Shown piece after piece: positions 1-7,992 of a stretch of DNA of 64,000 bases. Each line of letters starts with the position of its first letter. The stretch's first letter is position 1. Below the pieces are notes generated by a model, which was given only the letters and a program-made list of their open reading frames with translations, was not told the origin of the DNA and made no database searches. Both the position numbers and the translations under genes were made by a program. Origin of the DNA: Vibrio cholerae (lineage in GTDB: Bacteria; Actinomycetota; Actinomycetes; Actinomycetales; Micrococcaceae); assembly GCA_009728235.1 (NCBI GenBank), contig WNZI01000002.1, forward strand, positions 1-64,000, written 5' to 3'.

Positions 1-41
1 TCGTCGCGGTCAGTCCACTTGTGTTGTGAAAAGGTGGTTTC

Positions 42-428
42 ATGACTTCCGCCGCAACCCAAGCCAGATCTGCCACACCGACAGAGCGGCTGGGATTAAG
101 CGCCAAACGGATAGCTGTCATTGCTGCCGTAGGCTCGCTCATCGCTTCCATCTTTGTAGGTGCGCTTCTAGGTCCACTCGAGGTGAAAAGTGCGACCCGC
201 CTCTCAGAAGTGGAGCAGGGTCTTCTCATCGCATGTTTCGCCGTAATGGCGTCACAGGTGATCTGGCTAGGCCTTGGACTATGGGCCCTCATCCAGGGCA
301 TTGTTGCCGTCACAGGACACCGAGGGCGGCGTCATGGGTGGTGGGCAATCTGGCTTGCTATCGGAGCGCCAATCATTTCCTTCGGAATATTCGTCGGTCT
401 GACGCTCCTCGTCTCCCCAATCAGCTAG
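42..428 (+). CDS. Small three-helix membrane protein, function unknown
   Basis: The 128-residue product has three hydrophobic stretches at about residues 22-43, 60-90 and 101-125, with a basic loop (GHRGRRHG) before the last one, so an inner-membrane location is likely. The ATG at 42 follows a good ribosome binding site (aaaggtgg), which supports this start over an overlapping longer frame beginning at 26. I recognise no enzymatic motif. It stands alone: the next gene is on the opposite strand and convergent. Similar small DUF4190-like membrane proteins are common in Actinobacteria, but I cannot assign a family. Confidence 0.6.
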   Translation: MTSAATQARSATPTERLGLSAKRIAVIAAVGSLIASIFVGALLGPLEVKSATRLSEVEQGLLIACFAVMASQVIWLGLGLWALIQGIVAVTGHRGRRHGWWAIWLAIGAPIISFGIFVGLTLLVSPIS

Positions 429-512
429 TAGCTCCCAGTTGTTTGAGGAGCGTCTTGTTTAGCGATCCCTCACCGGACCGTTTCATTGAGGACTGTCTCG
501 CTAACTGGATCT

Positions 513-878
513 TCATTCGGGTGTCGCGCTTTCGTGCCAGGTGTGTGCGAGTAGCCCTTGTGCTTCTGTGAGGCTGAGGCCGTCCTTTAGTGCTTGGTAG
601 GTGAGATTTTTTGCTGCGCGGAGGAGAGGCTCCGTTGTTGCATGGCCGGGATTCACGCGTGTTCCTGCTGCTCGTGCTGTGCGGATCAGTCCTGCGCCCT
701 CGAGTTCCTTGTACGCTTTCGCCACGGATCCGGCGGAGACTCGCAGATCGGCTGCGAGTTGCCGTACGGGAGGGAGCCGGGTATCCGCGGGGAGCTGACC
801 CGTGCGTATTTGCGCCGCGAGTTGTGAACGTACCTGCTCAACCGGTGAGAGAGGTGATGAGGAGTCGATGCTGATCAT
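513..878 (-). CDS. GntR-family regulator, YtrA-like short subfamily
   Basis: The 121-residue protein is almost entirely a GntR winged helix: an N-terminal VEQVRSQLAAQIRTGQL helix, the typical RLPPVRQLAADLRVS recognition region and a wing ending near residue 75. A short helical tail follows and there is no large effector domain. Short GntR proteins of the YtrA type usually repress an adjacent membrane or ABC-transport operon. Its ATG overlaps the stop of the upstream membrane-protein gene by four bases (ATGA), so the two are translationally coupled. An inverted repeat ahead of that operon (1937-1960) is the likely autoregulatory site. Confidence 0.85.
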   Translation of the reverse strand: MISIDSSSPLSPVEQVRSQLAAQIRTGQLPADTRLPPVRQLAADLRVSAGSVAKAYKELEGAGLIRTARAAGTRVNPGHATTEPLLRAAKNLTYQALKDGLSLTEAQGLLAHTWHESATPE

Positions 879-1918
879 CGGACGTGTTGAGACTGCTCAC
901 TTCGCATCTGCCCTCCCGTCGACCATAAGGTCGCGATGGTCGAGCAGGCTCTGATCAGGAGAGCGACTGCGGCGATAGCGACGATCAGGGAGAGCAGGAT
1001 CAGGATTACTCCGAGGGTGTGTCCTGGTTCCACGGGGATAGTGCCGGCGACCGTGTCCAGGTTCGCTGTAGGGACAGGATCGCGGTGGGCGGCGGCCAGA
1101 ACGGTACCAGTGATAGCAGCGAGACCGGCGATTTGAGATGCGAGGGCGGCGCTGGAGGCGGACATGATGAACATCGTGCGGTGCGAGCGGAGGAACGTGT
1201 CTGCGCTGAAAAGATCAGCTGTGTCCGGTCGCGGCTCCGCGGCGGCTCGATGTAACGCCCAATAGACAGTAGCGATCAAAACGAGCGTGCAGATGATCAC
1301 TGGGATTGCGTAGTACCAGCCGGGAAACGGCCCGTTGGTTGACAGGTTGTACTGCACATCGATCACCTGTCCTGCTTCGACTCCCCAGCCTGAAAGGCTG
1401 CGGCGCTGGAAGACGCGATGCAGGCCGTTCTCGTCTGTTGCGGAGTAGCTTCCCGTCAGCACCAGCCCCAGAATGAGCATGATCGCGGCGCTGAGCGGTA
1501 GAACGAAGACCCATTGCCGGGCGAAGGACGTAGGACCGCGTGGAGAGAGCTCAGCGACCACCCGATCGATTCCCCCTGACGGCCACACTGGCCTGGGATA
1601 GAACATGTAGACCAGCAGGCCGAGCAATGCACCCACCCCACCAGCGAGGGCGTACGTCACTCCGTACCCCCGTTCCCACCAGGACCCAATCAGGAACATC
1701 ACAACAGCCCCTGAACCCCCGACGATCAAAGCCGCGACAGCGGCGAGGGCATCTCCCCTGAACACTGAGGAAACCTGGGACCTGGTGGTGACGGAAAGCT
1801 CCTGCTCACTGATACCGCCCTGCTGAGCGCCGGCTACTGCTCGCCGGACAACCAACCACACACCGACCGCCAGAAGACCCACCAGCACGACCACAATCAA
1901 TACCGGGATCAATCCCAT
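875..1918 (-). CDS. Multi-pass membrane protein co-transcribed with GntR regulator
   Basis: This 347-residue protein has about seven predicted membrane segments: at the very N-terminus, two near residues 60-105, then near 137-157, 205-222, 250-275 and 300-325. It lacks an obvious catalytic or transporter signature. The start is the ATG at 1918, preceded by an aggag ribosome binding site. It is the first gene of a two-gene operon with the GntR regulator, the usual arrangement for YtrA-type regulators and their membrane target. The operator dyad lies 19-42 bases upstream of the start codon. A role in responding to envelope stress or a membrane-active compound is only an inference from this context. 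Confidence 0.7.
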   Translation of the reverse strand: MGLIPVLIVVVLVGLLAVGVWLVVRRAVAGAQQGGISEQELSVTTRSQVSSVFRGDALAAVAALIVGGSGAVVMFLIGSWWERGYGVTYALAGGVGALLGLLVYMFYPRPVWPSGGIDRVVAELSPRGPTSFARQWVFVLPLSAAIMLILGLVLTGSYSATDENGLHRVFQRRSLSGWGVEAGQVIDVQYNLSTNGPFPGWYYAIPVIICTLVLIATVYWALHRAAAEPRPDTADLFSADTFLRSHRTMFIMSASSAALASQIAGLAAITGTVLAAAHRDPVPTANLDTVAGTIPVEPGHTLGVILILLSLIVAIAAVALLIRACSTIATLWSTGGQMRSEQSQHVR

Positions 1919-1936
1919 GATGTTCTCCTGACGCGA

Positions 1937-1960
1937 CTTGTACCGTTGTTGCAGTACAAG
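1937..1960. promoter_or_regulatory. Inverted repeat, likely GntR operator
   Basis: A perfect 7-bp inverted repeat, CTTGTAC-N10-GTACAAG, lies just upstream of the membrane protein/GntR operon. A third GTACAAG half-site occurs at 1990-1996, 36 bp further away. YtrA-type GntR regulators commonly bind a dyad of this kind in their own promoter. Assignment to this GntR protein is by position. Confidence 0.65.
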
Positions 1961-2128
1961 CGACGCAGGGACCTTGTGTCAAGGGGGATGTACAAGATCG
2001 ATGTGACGGGCGGACATTGCTCGGTTACAGAAGGAACGGTCATCCATCGGCATACGGGCAGCACTTAGTGGGCTGTCGCCCTGCGCCTACCTCTGCGCAG
2101 GTGTGGAGCTCGTCGATAGGATCGACAC

Positions 2129-2488
2129 ATGATCCCTAATCCGTGGACGAGCCGAAATGCGCCGGCCCATGCAGTTAGGCGGTTTTTCGCCAAGTATGAG
2201 CGGGCGTGGCTGGTCCTACCTGATGGTTGGTACGGGCGACCTTTCGATTCCCTCTTCTCGCTCACGCGCGCAACGGATCTTTCGCACGGGCTCAGGATCG
2301 AGCTCGAAGGGGGAAGGGAACTAGTGTGCGAGGGCGACGTGAGCGTTGAAAGGACCGAGTTCGAGAACTACCCGGCCCTAAGCATCGAGGGCTTCCAGGC
2401 GGCTTCATGGAACCCCCACACTGACGCCGGAAATGGACGAACCTATGGTGCGTCAGGCGCTGTCTTTTTGGTCTCGTTTCGAGGTTGA
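2129..2488 (+). CDS. Hypothetical protein
   Basis: This is a 119-residue soluble protein with no signal peptide, no membrane segment and no motif I recognise. The core (FDSLFSLTRATDLSHGLRIEL, then ELVCEGDVSVERTEF) reads like a small beta-rich fold. The first residues (MIPNPWTSRNAPAHAVRRFF) suggest a helical start. The ATG at 2129 has only a weak ribosome binding site. It sits alone between the GntR operon promoter and an acetyltransferase gene on the same strand. It is probably real because codon use resembles its neighbours, but function is unknown. Confidence 0.5.
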   Translation: MIPNPWTSRNAPAHAVRRFFAKYERAWLVLPDGWYGRPFDSLFSLTRATDLSHGLRIELEGGRELVCEGDVSVERTEFENYPALSIEGFQAASWNPHTDAGNGRTYGASGAVFLVSFRG

Positions 2489-2562
2489 GCAGACGACGAC
2501 ACCGAGGACAACGGTTGCCGTCCGTTAGAGCCTCACGGTTACCCCTGCAAGGGGAGGAACGT

Positions 2563-3129
2563 ATGTCGATCGGCATACGGTGCGCCGTCCACTGGTGGGT
2601 TCCTTCGGTAACGTCTTGTTTCATGATCGACCTACCGGTGGTACCCACGCTGTCTCGTCCATCAACGATGGTGAAGACGTCGTACCTAATCGGCGAGCAG
2701 GCTGACATGCTGCACCGAGGATCGGACACGGCGTGGCTGCAGCCGGCAAGTCGCGATTTCGAGGGGTTCGTGGCAGACAGGGTGGGTATACGACAACGGT
2801 GGGGTGTTCCTTCCGAACTGTTCTGGTTCACCTCCGGGGAGTACTACATCGGCTCCCTCGTCATCCGTCACCAGTTGACCAACGACGAGGGCGGCGGCCA
2901 CATCGGCTATCACGTCGTCTACCCATGGCAGCGCCATGGCCATGCCACGCGGATGGTCCGGGTTGCTCTCCTGAAGTGTTCGGCCCTGGGCATCGACAGC
3001 GCCCTCCTGACGATCCCCCCGGAGAACGCAGCCTCGCTGACGGTGGTGCACCGCAATGGAGGAGTTGCTGACGGGATGAACGACGAGGGCGAGCTTCGCT
3101 TCTGGATCGACACATCGTCCGTAAGCTAA
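2563..3129 (+). CDS. GNAT-family N-acetyltransferase
   Basis: The protein carries the acetyl-CoA-binding region of GNAT enzymes: strand YYIGSLVIRHQL, then GGHIGYHVVYPWQRHGHATRM, where Q/R-x-x-G-x-A/G motif A is present as RHGHAT. It ends with NAASLTVVHRNGG, the usual motif B helix. It would acetylate an unknown small molecule or protein amine. Three in-frame starts are possible. I chose the ATG at 2563 because it has a strong ribosome binding site (ggggagg). The ATG at 2623 would give a protein closer to the family's usual N-terminus (MIDLPVVPTL). The longest form from 2485 is unlikely. Confidence 0.8.
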   Translation: MSIGIRCAVHWWVPSVTSCFMIDLPVVPTLSRPSTMVKTSYLIGEQADMLHRGSDTAWLQPASRDFEGFVADRVGIRQRWGVPSELFWFTSGEYYIGSLVIRHQLTNDEGGGHIGYHVVYPWQRHGHATRMVRVALLKCSALGIDSALLTIPPENAASLTVVHRNGGVADGMNDEGELRFWIDTSSVS

Positions 3130-3429
3130 TCAAGCCGTAAAGGGATCCCGCAGCGGGCGGCCATAAGGTCTAAATCCACCTGTGGGTGCGCCAACTAGCG
3201 ATCACGGAACGCCGCCATTATCGCTGTGATCCACACGGTCAACCGCCCACTCCCCGCCACGGCGGGGCCGGCCGATCTTGTCAATTCTCGTAGTCGCCTA
3301 CACAACTTCCCACAGTCACCTACACGGGCGCAGAGCGACCGGCTTACGGGCAGCCTCGCGTGGGGGCAGGCGATATAGCGTGGGGATGGGTCGCTTGCAT
3401 GATCTTGACGATGACGGTTCGACGGAGAG
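3130..3429. other. Intergenic stretch, no feature recognised
   Basis: The 300 bases between the acetyltransferase and the immunity-like pair contain no convincing coding frame, repeat or terminator. The last 60 bases presumably hold the promoter of the downstream pair, and gagagg serves as its ribosome binding site. Confidence 0.4.
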
Positions 3430-3858
3430 GTGCAGCCTGTGCACATCGAACAGCGTGAACTTGAGGTAGCGATAGCGCGGCAAGTGGGTGAAGCAGTGAC
3501 CCCTGGCTGGGAGTCGGTCCGTTTCGAGGTGGCTCTCGTGGGTAACGTCACGTCGGGCATGCTGTACGTGACGCGCGACGGTCAGGAGGAGCCGGCATTC
3601 CCGCCGAGTGGTATCTCGCGGAGGCTCAAAGAGTTGAAGCAGATGACCGCGCAGCCCGACGCCGGTGCTTGGCTGTCGCTGACGATGACCCTGGCCCCTT
3701 CAGGCGGCCTCGACATCTCCTACAACTTCGACGAGAAGCCAAGCTTTGGCTTCGAAGTCAGCGCACGTGACTATAAACTCGAACTCGCGCGATTCCCGCA
3801 TGCTGAAGCATCGGTGCCGTTGTGGTGGCGGGAGCGAATTGCGCGGGGTGACGAGTGA
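3430..3858 (+). CDS. YezG/DUF600-like protein, possible orphan immunity protein
   Basis: The 142-residue product resembles the YezG/DUF600 fold of bacterial immunity proteins. An N-terminal helix is followed by PGWESVRFEVALVG, a GMLYVTRDG hairpin, a helix (ISRRLKELKQMTA), then AWLSLTMTL and GGLDISYNFDEKP. The start is the GTG at 3430 behind gagagg. Known family members neutralise toxins of polymorphic secretion systems. I see no toxin gene here, so this would be an orphan or bystander immunity gene. It overlaps the next gene by four bases (GTGA), showing translational coupling. The assignment rests on pattern resemblance, not on a search. Confidence 0.5.
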   Translation: MQPVHIEQRELEVAIARQVGEAVTPGWESVRFEVALVGNVTSGMLYVTRDGQEEPAFPPSGISRRLKELKQMTAQPDAGAWLSLTMTLAPSGGLDISYNFDEKPSFGFEVSARDYKLELARFPHAEASVPLWWRERIARGDE

Positions 3859-4418
3859 CCTCGCTTGAGGAATCACTCGATCCCGAACTGCTGGCGGTCG
3901 TGGTCCTGTACTTCGGAGGCGTCCATCCCCTGTGGCGAGACGACGAGTGGCTCTGCTACAACGCCGAAACCGATGGCATCGTCATCAGCGGAAAGCCGGG
4001 CGCGGTGGAGGTGTTCTTCACCGTCTATCAGGGCGACCGCAGCGGTGGGCCCGATGTGGTGTGCACCGATCCGGCCGACGCGTTGCGGTACGTCCTGTTC
4101 CAGTCGGGAATGACGCTGCGTGAGCGCTACCTGTACGGGCGGTTACTCGTACCCTTCTCGCCGACGCTGGCGCGTCCAGGCTTCGTCATCACACGGGGCA
4201 AGGGGCTTCGTGCGTCGCTCACGGTGCAGGACGCTGAGGATCTGCTGACGGATCGGCGACTGGAGTTCAAATTCGCCGGGGAGGCGACGGAGGCTACGTT
4301 CTACCTCGAAGCAAGCTTCCTGGATCTTCAATATTCGATTCGTGCGCCCAGCGGGGAGCCATTGTTCGACGATGTCCGGCAAGTCCAGGCGACCAGCCTT
4401 GAGCGCGCCCGGCCCTGA
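3855..4418 (+). CDS. Imm61-like protein, possible orphan immunity protein
   Basis: This 187-residue acidic protein is coupled to the YezG-like gene through a GTGA overlap, with the GTG at 3855 as start. It shows the layout I associate with the Imm61 family: an N-terminal strand pair (AETDGIVISGK), a beta hairpin ending in DPADALRYVLFQSGMTLRER, and a repeat-like C-terminal half (FVITRGKGLRASLTVQDAEDLL). Imm61 proteins occur in actinobacteria next to secreted toxins. No toxin, WXG100 or secretion gene is present in this window. The pairing of two immunity-like genes is more telling than either alone, but the family call is tentative. Confidence 0.45.
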   Translation: MTSLEESLDPELLAVVVLYFGGVHPLWRDDEWLCYNAETDGIVISGKPGAVEVFFTVYQGDRSGGPDVVCTDPADALRYVLFQSGMTLRERYLYGRLLVPFSPTLARPGFVITRGKGLRASLTVQDAEDLLTDRRLEFKFAGEATEATFYLEASFLDLQYSIRAPSGEPLFDDVRQVQATSLERARP

Positions 4419-4465
4419 AGCCTGTCCATCCCCCTGTTGACAGTGACCGCGGTTCTGCCGCGAGG

Positions 4466-5041
4466 ATGGGACGCATGGGAGATCACCGCCAGCAGTTCGT
4501 CGACCTCGACGCCACCGACGACACCGCCGAGCAGAGGGCGTGCGCGGTCAGGACGTTCCTACGCAACCGTGGCCTTGCTGAGCCAGATGAACGTGCCGGG
4601 GACGAGCGTTGGCCCGACGCAATCGTCGACCGACCAGGCCCAGCATGGCAATCGACCTGGCTCGATTACGGCCCCGGCCCAGGACCACGCCGGAGGAACA
4701 CGATCGCCGTCGTCTCTCCCACGGCTGTATTCGACCGCATGTTCCTCGCCATGGACAGCACCGGCCCGCCGTCGTGCCGCACGTGCGGAGAGATGTTTGA
4801 CGAGGACGCGTTCTGGCCTTCCTTGAAAGGCTGGTACGAGGGCGGTAGGGAACCGGTACTCAGCTGCGCATCCTGCGGTGGACGTGGCCTGATGGGTGAT
4901 CAGGACACGACCGGTTCTGCGGTCGTAGGTCGGGTCGCGGTCGTGACCGACGGGGCAACCTGGGAGGTCGTCAGCGAGATGCTGCGAGCATTGCGCTCCG
5001 ACCTCGGCGGGCGGTGGGCACACGTCCAGTTGATGGACTGA
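4466..5041 (+). CDS. Hypothetical protein with paired CxxC motifs
   Basis: The 191-residue protein is soluble and has two CxxC pairs, CRTCGE and CASCGG, about 30 residues apart near residues 105-140. That spacing would suit a structural zinc ribbon. The N-terminus (VDLDATDDTAEQRACAVRTFL) is acidic and helical, and the C-terminus (TDGATWEVVSEMLRALRSDL) is probably a helix. Starts at 4466 and 4475 (MGDHRQQF) are both possible; neither has a strong ribosome binding site. It is a stand-alone gene after the immunity-like pair and I know no function for it. Confidence 0.5.
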   Translation: MGRMGDHRQQFVDLDATDDTAEQRACAVRTFLRNRGLAEPDERAGDERWPDAIVDRPGPAWQSTWLDYGPGPGPRRRNTIAVVSPTAVFDRMFLAMDSTGPPSCRTCGEMFDEDAFWPSLKGWYEGGREPVLSCASCGGRGLMGDQDTTGSAVVGRVAVVTDGATWEVVSEMLRALRSDLGGRWAHVQLMD

Positions 5042-5262
5042 CACGCAGACCTGCGAATGCGCGAGTCGATCGGTGAGCATGACGGACACGACACGACTAT
5101 CCCGAACCTGTAGTGAGCGGTTCATCCCGGCTCACCGCACAACCGGAATTGTGGTGCAGAAACAGGAACGTATCGGCAGGGGATCCCTCAGCGGCACCGT
5201 TGCTAGATGGTCGCCGCTGGGCCTTACGAGAGTGATCTACCTCGAAGAGCAAGGATGGCTCC

Positions 5263-5541
5263 ATGAGTGACGTCTTTCTGAGTGGTCAGCTCGTCTGCAG
5301 CGACCGAGACCAGGCGGCGGTAGTCGCAGAGCTCCTTCCGCTGCACATCGAGCTAACGCGCGCTAAGCAGGGGTGCCTTTCCTTCGAGGTGAATCTCACC
5401 GAGGACACGCTGGTATGGCAGGTTGACGAACGCGCTCAGGACGCCGCGTCGTCCCGGGCGCACCAGCAGCGAGTCGCTGAAAGTGAGTGGGGTGCGGCAA
5501 CCGCGAGTATCGCGCGCCAGTACGAAATCAAGGGCATCTAG
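5263..5541 (+). CDS. ABM-superfamily monooxygenase-like protein
   Basis: The 92-residue product matches the compact antibiotic-biosynthesis-monooxygenase fold (a dimeric alpha+beta barrel). It has the characteristic PLHIELTRAKQGCLSFEVNL segment, a VWQVDERAQD strand and the AHQQRVAESEWG helix. Members oxidise quinols or degrade haem-like molecules, and small ones like this are usually annotated as putative quinol monooxygenases. The start is the ATG at 5263. The usual E-x-F-x-D motif is changed here to DERAQD, which may alter activity. It has no operon partner. Confidence 0.75.
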   Translation: MSDVFLSGQLVCSDRDQAAVVAELLPLHIELTRAKQGCLSFEVNLTEDTLVWQVDERAQDAASSRAHQQRVAESEWGAATASIARQYEIKGI

Positions 5542-5639
5542 TTCGGCGTAACTCGTTCCATCGCTCTGGCTCCCTGCATCTTCAGAGATTCCGCGAGCGA
5601 TCCACCACCGAGTTCGAGGCTTTTGGCATGATCCTCATC

Positions 5640-5786
5640 ATGAATAATCAGTCGGAAGTTCAACTCGTCAGTGACCCATTGCGGGTTCCATTCTGGATCG
5701 TGCTCGCAAGTGTTGGGGTCGGTGCCGCTTGGGCTCTGATAGGGGTACTTGTAGGTGTGCGGGTAGCGCGCCGACCACGCAAATAG
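5640..5786 (+). CDS. Very small single-helix membrane protein (tentative)
   Basis: The 48-residue frame starts MNNQSEVQLV. It has one clear membrane helix at about residues 19-41 (PFWIVLASVGVGAAWALIGV) and a positively charged end (RVARRPRK), as in many real small membrane proteins. There is no good ribosome binding site, and an in-frame ATG lies four codons upstream at 5628. The remaining sequence up to 5922 holds nothing I can identify. It could be a chance frame. Confidence 0.3.
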   Translation: MNNQSEVQLVSDPLRVPFWIVLASVGVGAAWALIGVLVGVRVARRPRK

Positions 5787-5922
5787 CTCCGTCCAGGTCG
5801 TCGGTCAGACTGTCCTCGATCAATTCCATGAGTCTGTTCAGCTCAGCGATCACGGCTCTCCCTTCACCATCAAGCCTTCCGGATCTCCGTCATCGGCACC
5901 CTACTATCGCGGTCCGATCAGA

Positions 5923-6223
5923 TCACCCCACCTGAGCAGCGCGGTTCGCTTCCGGCAACTTCTGCGGTGTGAATTTGAGCGAAAGATGGTGGTGTTCAGT
6001 CATTGCCAGATGGCGCAACTGTGACTCGAGGTGGGCACCCCCGGTGATGCCTACGCCGATTTCAGCGAAGCCACCTGCGAACTATGGCTCCCTGTCGAAC
6101 ACGCCCATTCGGACGGCCCGCCAGCGGTGCACAATCGGCGGGCCGAGTCCCGCTAAGCGATCGGCAAGGGGACCTTCGCCCGGCGTAGAAACCAGCGGTA
6201 AAAGCCAGCGGTCGTAGCGGGGG
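5923..6223 (-). pseudogene. Decayed gene downstream of DUF2200, interrupted by TAG
   Basis: On the minus strand one frame reads about 100 residues with protein-like composition, interrupted by a single TAG at 6082-6084. Upstream of the stop it reads YDRWLLPLVSTPGEGPLADR and VHRWRAVRMGVFDREP. Downstream it continues FAGGFAEIGVGITGGAHLES and QLRHLAMTEHHHLSLKF to a TGA at 5923. No start codon is visible before the DUF2200 stop at 6224. I think it is the remnant of a conserved gene that lost its start and gained a stop codon. A sequencing error at CAG/TAG is the alternative. Family not recognised. Confidence 0.45.
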
Positions 6224-6586
6224 TCAAGATCGCAGGATCTTTTCGATGATCTTGCCTCGAGCCAGCTCATCGACCAGCTTGTCGAGATAGCGAACCTGCT
6301 GCATCACAGGGTCTTCGATGTCTTCGACCCGCACTCCGCACACGACGCCGGTAATCAGCGGGGCACTGGAGTTCAAGCGCGCCTCGGCAAAGAACGTCTC
6401 GAACGGGGTTTCCTGCGCTAAATGATGCTCGAGGTCGGTGTCATCGAAGCCGGTCAACCACATGATGACCTGGTGCAGCTCGGCCTTCGTGCGACCCTTT
6501 TTCTCCACCTTCGTGACGTAGTGGGGATACACCGCAGAGAACGGCATTCGGTAGACCCGGGTCAGAGTCTTTTCATCCGTCTTCAT
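6224..6586 (-). CDS. DUF2200 family protein
   Basis: The 120-residue protein shows the hallmark sequence of the DUF2200 family: [20 protein letters not shown], then [37 protein letters not shown] and [15 protein letters not shown]. The length is normal. No biochemical function is established for the family. It occurs in many soil bacteria as a single cytoplasmic protein. The ATG at 6586 is a plausible start. The stop is followed at once by a decayed reading frame on the same strand, which may once have been its operon partner. Confidence 0.85.
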   Translation of the reverse strand: MKTDEKTLTRVYRMPFSAVYPHYVTKVEKKGRTKAELHQVIMWLTGFDDTDLEHHLAQETPFETFFAEARLNSSAPLITGVVCGVRVEDIEDPVMQQVRYLDKLVDELARGKIIEKILRS

Positions 6587-6828
6587 GCCGCAATTTTATC
6601 AATGGATGGCGAATCAGGTTCGACCTTCTCAGCTAGCGCAACCTTAAAAACTGGTTCGTGTGCACTATCTCGCCTTCGTACAAGCATCTGACGAAACAGC
6701 CACTCCTCCGGCGTCGTGCTGGCATGAGAAAGGATCGGAGCCTAAAACAACGCGCCACGAGCCGTTCGGCGCTGTGTCGTTTCGGTGTACTTGACGCACC
6801 GGATACGGGGAGTTGAGATACTTCGGAC

Positions 6829-7563
6829 ATGTTGAAGGCTTGCGTCAATGGAGCGCGGAACCTTAAGGAGCATCCGGCACTGGCCAGAAGCGTGGAGGAG
6901 CTCGCTCGAGATGTTGCTGCTGCAGTGAGAGCGGGTGCCGACGCAGTTCACCTCCACGTGAAAGACGACGAGGGGGCCGACAACCTGGACGGTGCCGCTC
7001 TCTTGAAGGTGATGCTCGCCGTCCAATCACTGATACCGGGTGTGCCTATCGGGGTCACAACCGGAGCATGGGCATCGCCTGATCGCAGTGCTCGAGTTTG
7101 TGCAGTACAGGGGTGGAGTGGACTGCCGGTACGGCCGGACTTCGCGTCGGTCAACTGGCATGAGGACGGCGCCGATGATGTCGCTGCCGCCTTGCTTGAC
7201 GCTGGTGTCGATGTTGAGGCCGGGCTCTGGCACGTCAATGGTGCGCAGGCATGGCTTGCTTTCCCCCACCGCGATCGGTGTGTTCGGGTGCTGTTGGAAC
7301 TGCCGGACGGGATCGGCGACCAAGAAGTGGGCACGAGAACTCGACAATTGCTCCACCTGATCCAGAAAATCGAAAAGTTCCCCGTGCTGTTACATGGCGA
7401 GGGCTCAAGCACCTGGCCGGCCCTGAAACTCGCAGGTGAGCTGGGATTTTCGGCCCGGATCGGCTTAGAGGACGTACTCGAGCTCCCCGATGGCACCACC
7501 GCTCCGGACAACGCGAGCCTGGTACGGGCTGCTCGGGAAATACTCGCCGGAATACACGGTTGA
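6829..7563 (+). CDS. BKACE-family (DUF849) beta-keto acid cleavage enzyme
   Basis: Members of this TIM-barrel family condense a beta-keto acid with acetyl-CoA and split it, using a zinc ion; the founding member is the lysine-fermentation enzyme Kce. Here the first strand motif is LKACVNGARN, the metal-binding histidines appear as HLHVKD (H41, H43), and TTGAW, LHGEGSS and the C-terminal IGLEDVL strand are all present. At 244 residues it is shorter than classical Kce (about 270-310) and belongs to a compact subgroup. The substrate cannot be read from the sequence. It stands alone, with a strong hairpin downstream (7655-7682). Confidence 0.8.
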   Translation: MLKACVNGARNLKEHPALARSVEELARDVAAAVRAGADAVHLHVKDDEGADNLDGAALLKVMLAVQSLIPGVPIGVTTGAWASPDRSARVCAVQGWSGLPVRPDFASVNWHEDGADDVAAALLDAGVDVEAGLWHVNGAQAWLAFPHRDRCVRVLLELPDGIGDQEVGTRTRQLLHLIQKIEKFPVLLHGEGSSTWPALKLAGELGFSARIGLEDVLELPDGTTAPDNASLVRAAREILAGIHG

Positions 7564-7654
7564 GCGTTGCACCCCCAACCAAACGATAGACAGCGCGACG
7601 CCTCAAGAGAATGAAGTAGTGCACCGGGTGCACCCAACTGGTGTGCGCTGAGAC

Positions 7655-7682
7655 GTCTTGGAAACCTAAAGCTTTCCAAGAC
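7655..7682 (+). terminator. Hairpin downstream of the BKACE gene
   Basis: A perfect 10-bp inverted repeat, GTCTTGGAAA-N8-TTTCCAAGAC, lies 92 bases after the BKACE stop. There is no T-run after it, so it may act as a transcript-end stabiliser rather than a classical terminator. The sequence from 7564 to 7654 and from 7683 to 7794 holds nothing else recognisable. Confidence 0.5.
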
Positions 7683-7794
7683 ATTCGAAGGGGCGGAGCA
7701 CCGCGCACCCGCTTCCCCGGAACGACAGGCCTGCTTCTGTCTCAGAAACTTGTCTCGCCGTGCCTCGTCTTCGAAGTACTCAAATTCGAAGTCT

Positions 7795-7992
7795 ATGAGT
7801 CAGGACGGTGGGCTCGGGCATCTCGGCTACACCAGGGTCAGAACCTCGAGCCAGGACACGCAATTGCAGCTCGATGTGCTGGTCGCGCCAGGCGTACATA
7901 GGCGTGAGTTGTTCGCGGACGTCGCCGCGGGGACGAGGGCCGCGATCGAGCGGCCTGGCAGGTGTGCTGGGCCCTCTAAACTGCAGAGGTGA
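7795..7992 (+). pseudogene. Serine recombinase (resolvase) N-terminal remnant
   Basis: The frame from ATG 7795 reads like the catalytic domain start of a Tn3-type resolvase or invertase: LGYTRVRTSSQDTQLQLD, then LVAPGVHRRELFADVAAGTR and AAIERPG. It ends at a stop after about 65 residues, where an intact enzyme would have 180-200. The catalytic-loop serine sits in RVRTSSQ. The C-terminal half and the DNA-binding domain are missing. The end runs into the start region of the histidine kinase gene. I infer truncation of an old mobile element; a second broken recombinase lies at 15.6-16.2 kb. Confidence 0.7.

Noticed and set aside
7611-7633. Near-palindrome around GTGCACC/GGGTGCAC after the BKACE gene
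   Set aside because: Short, off-centre and without a partner gene; not called.
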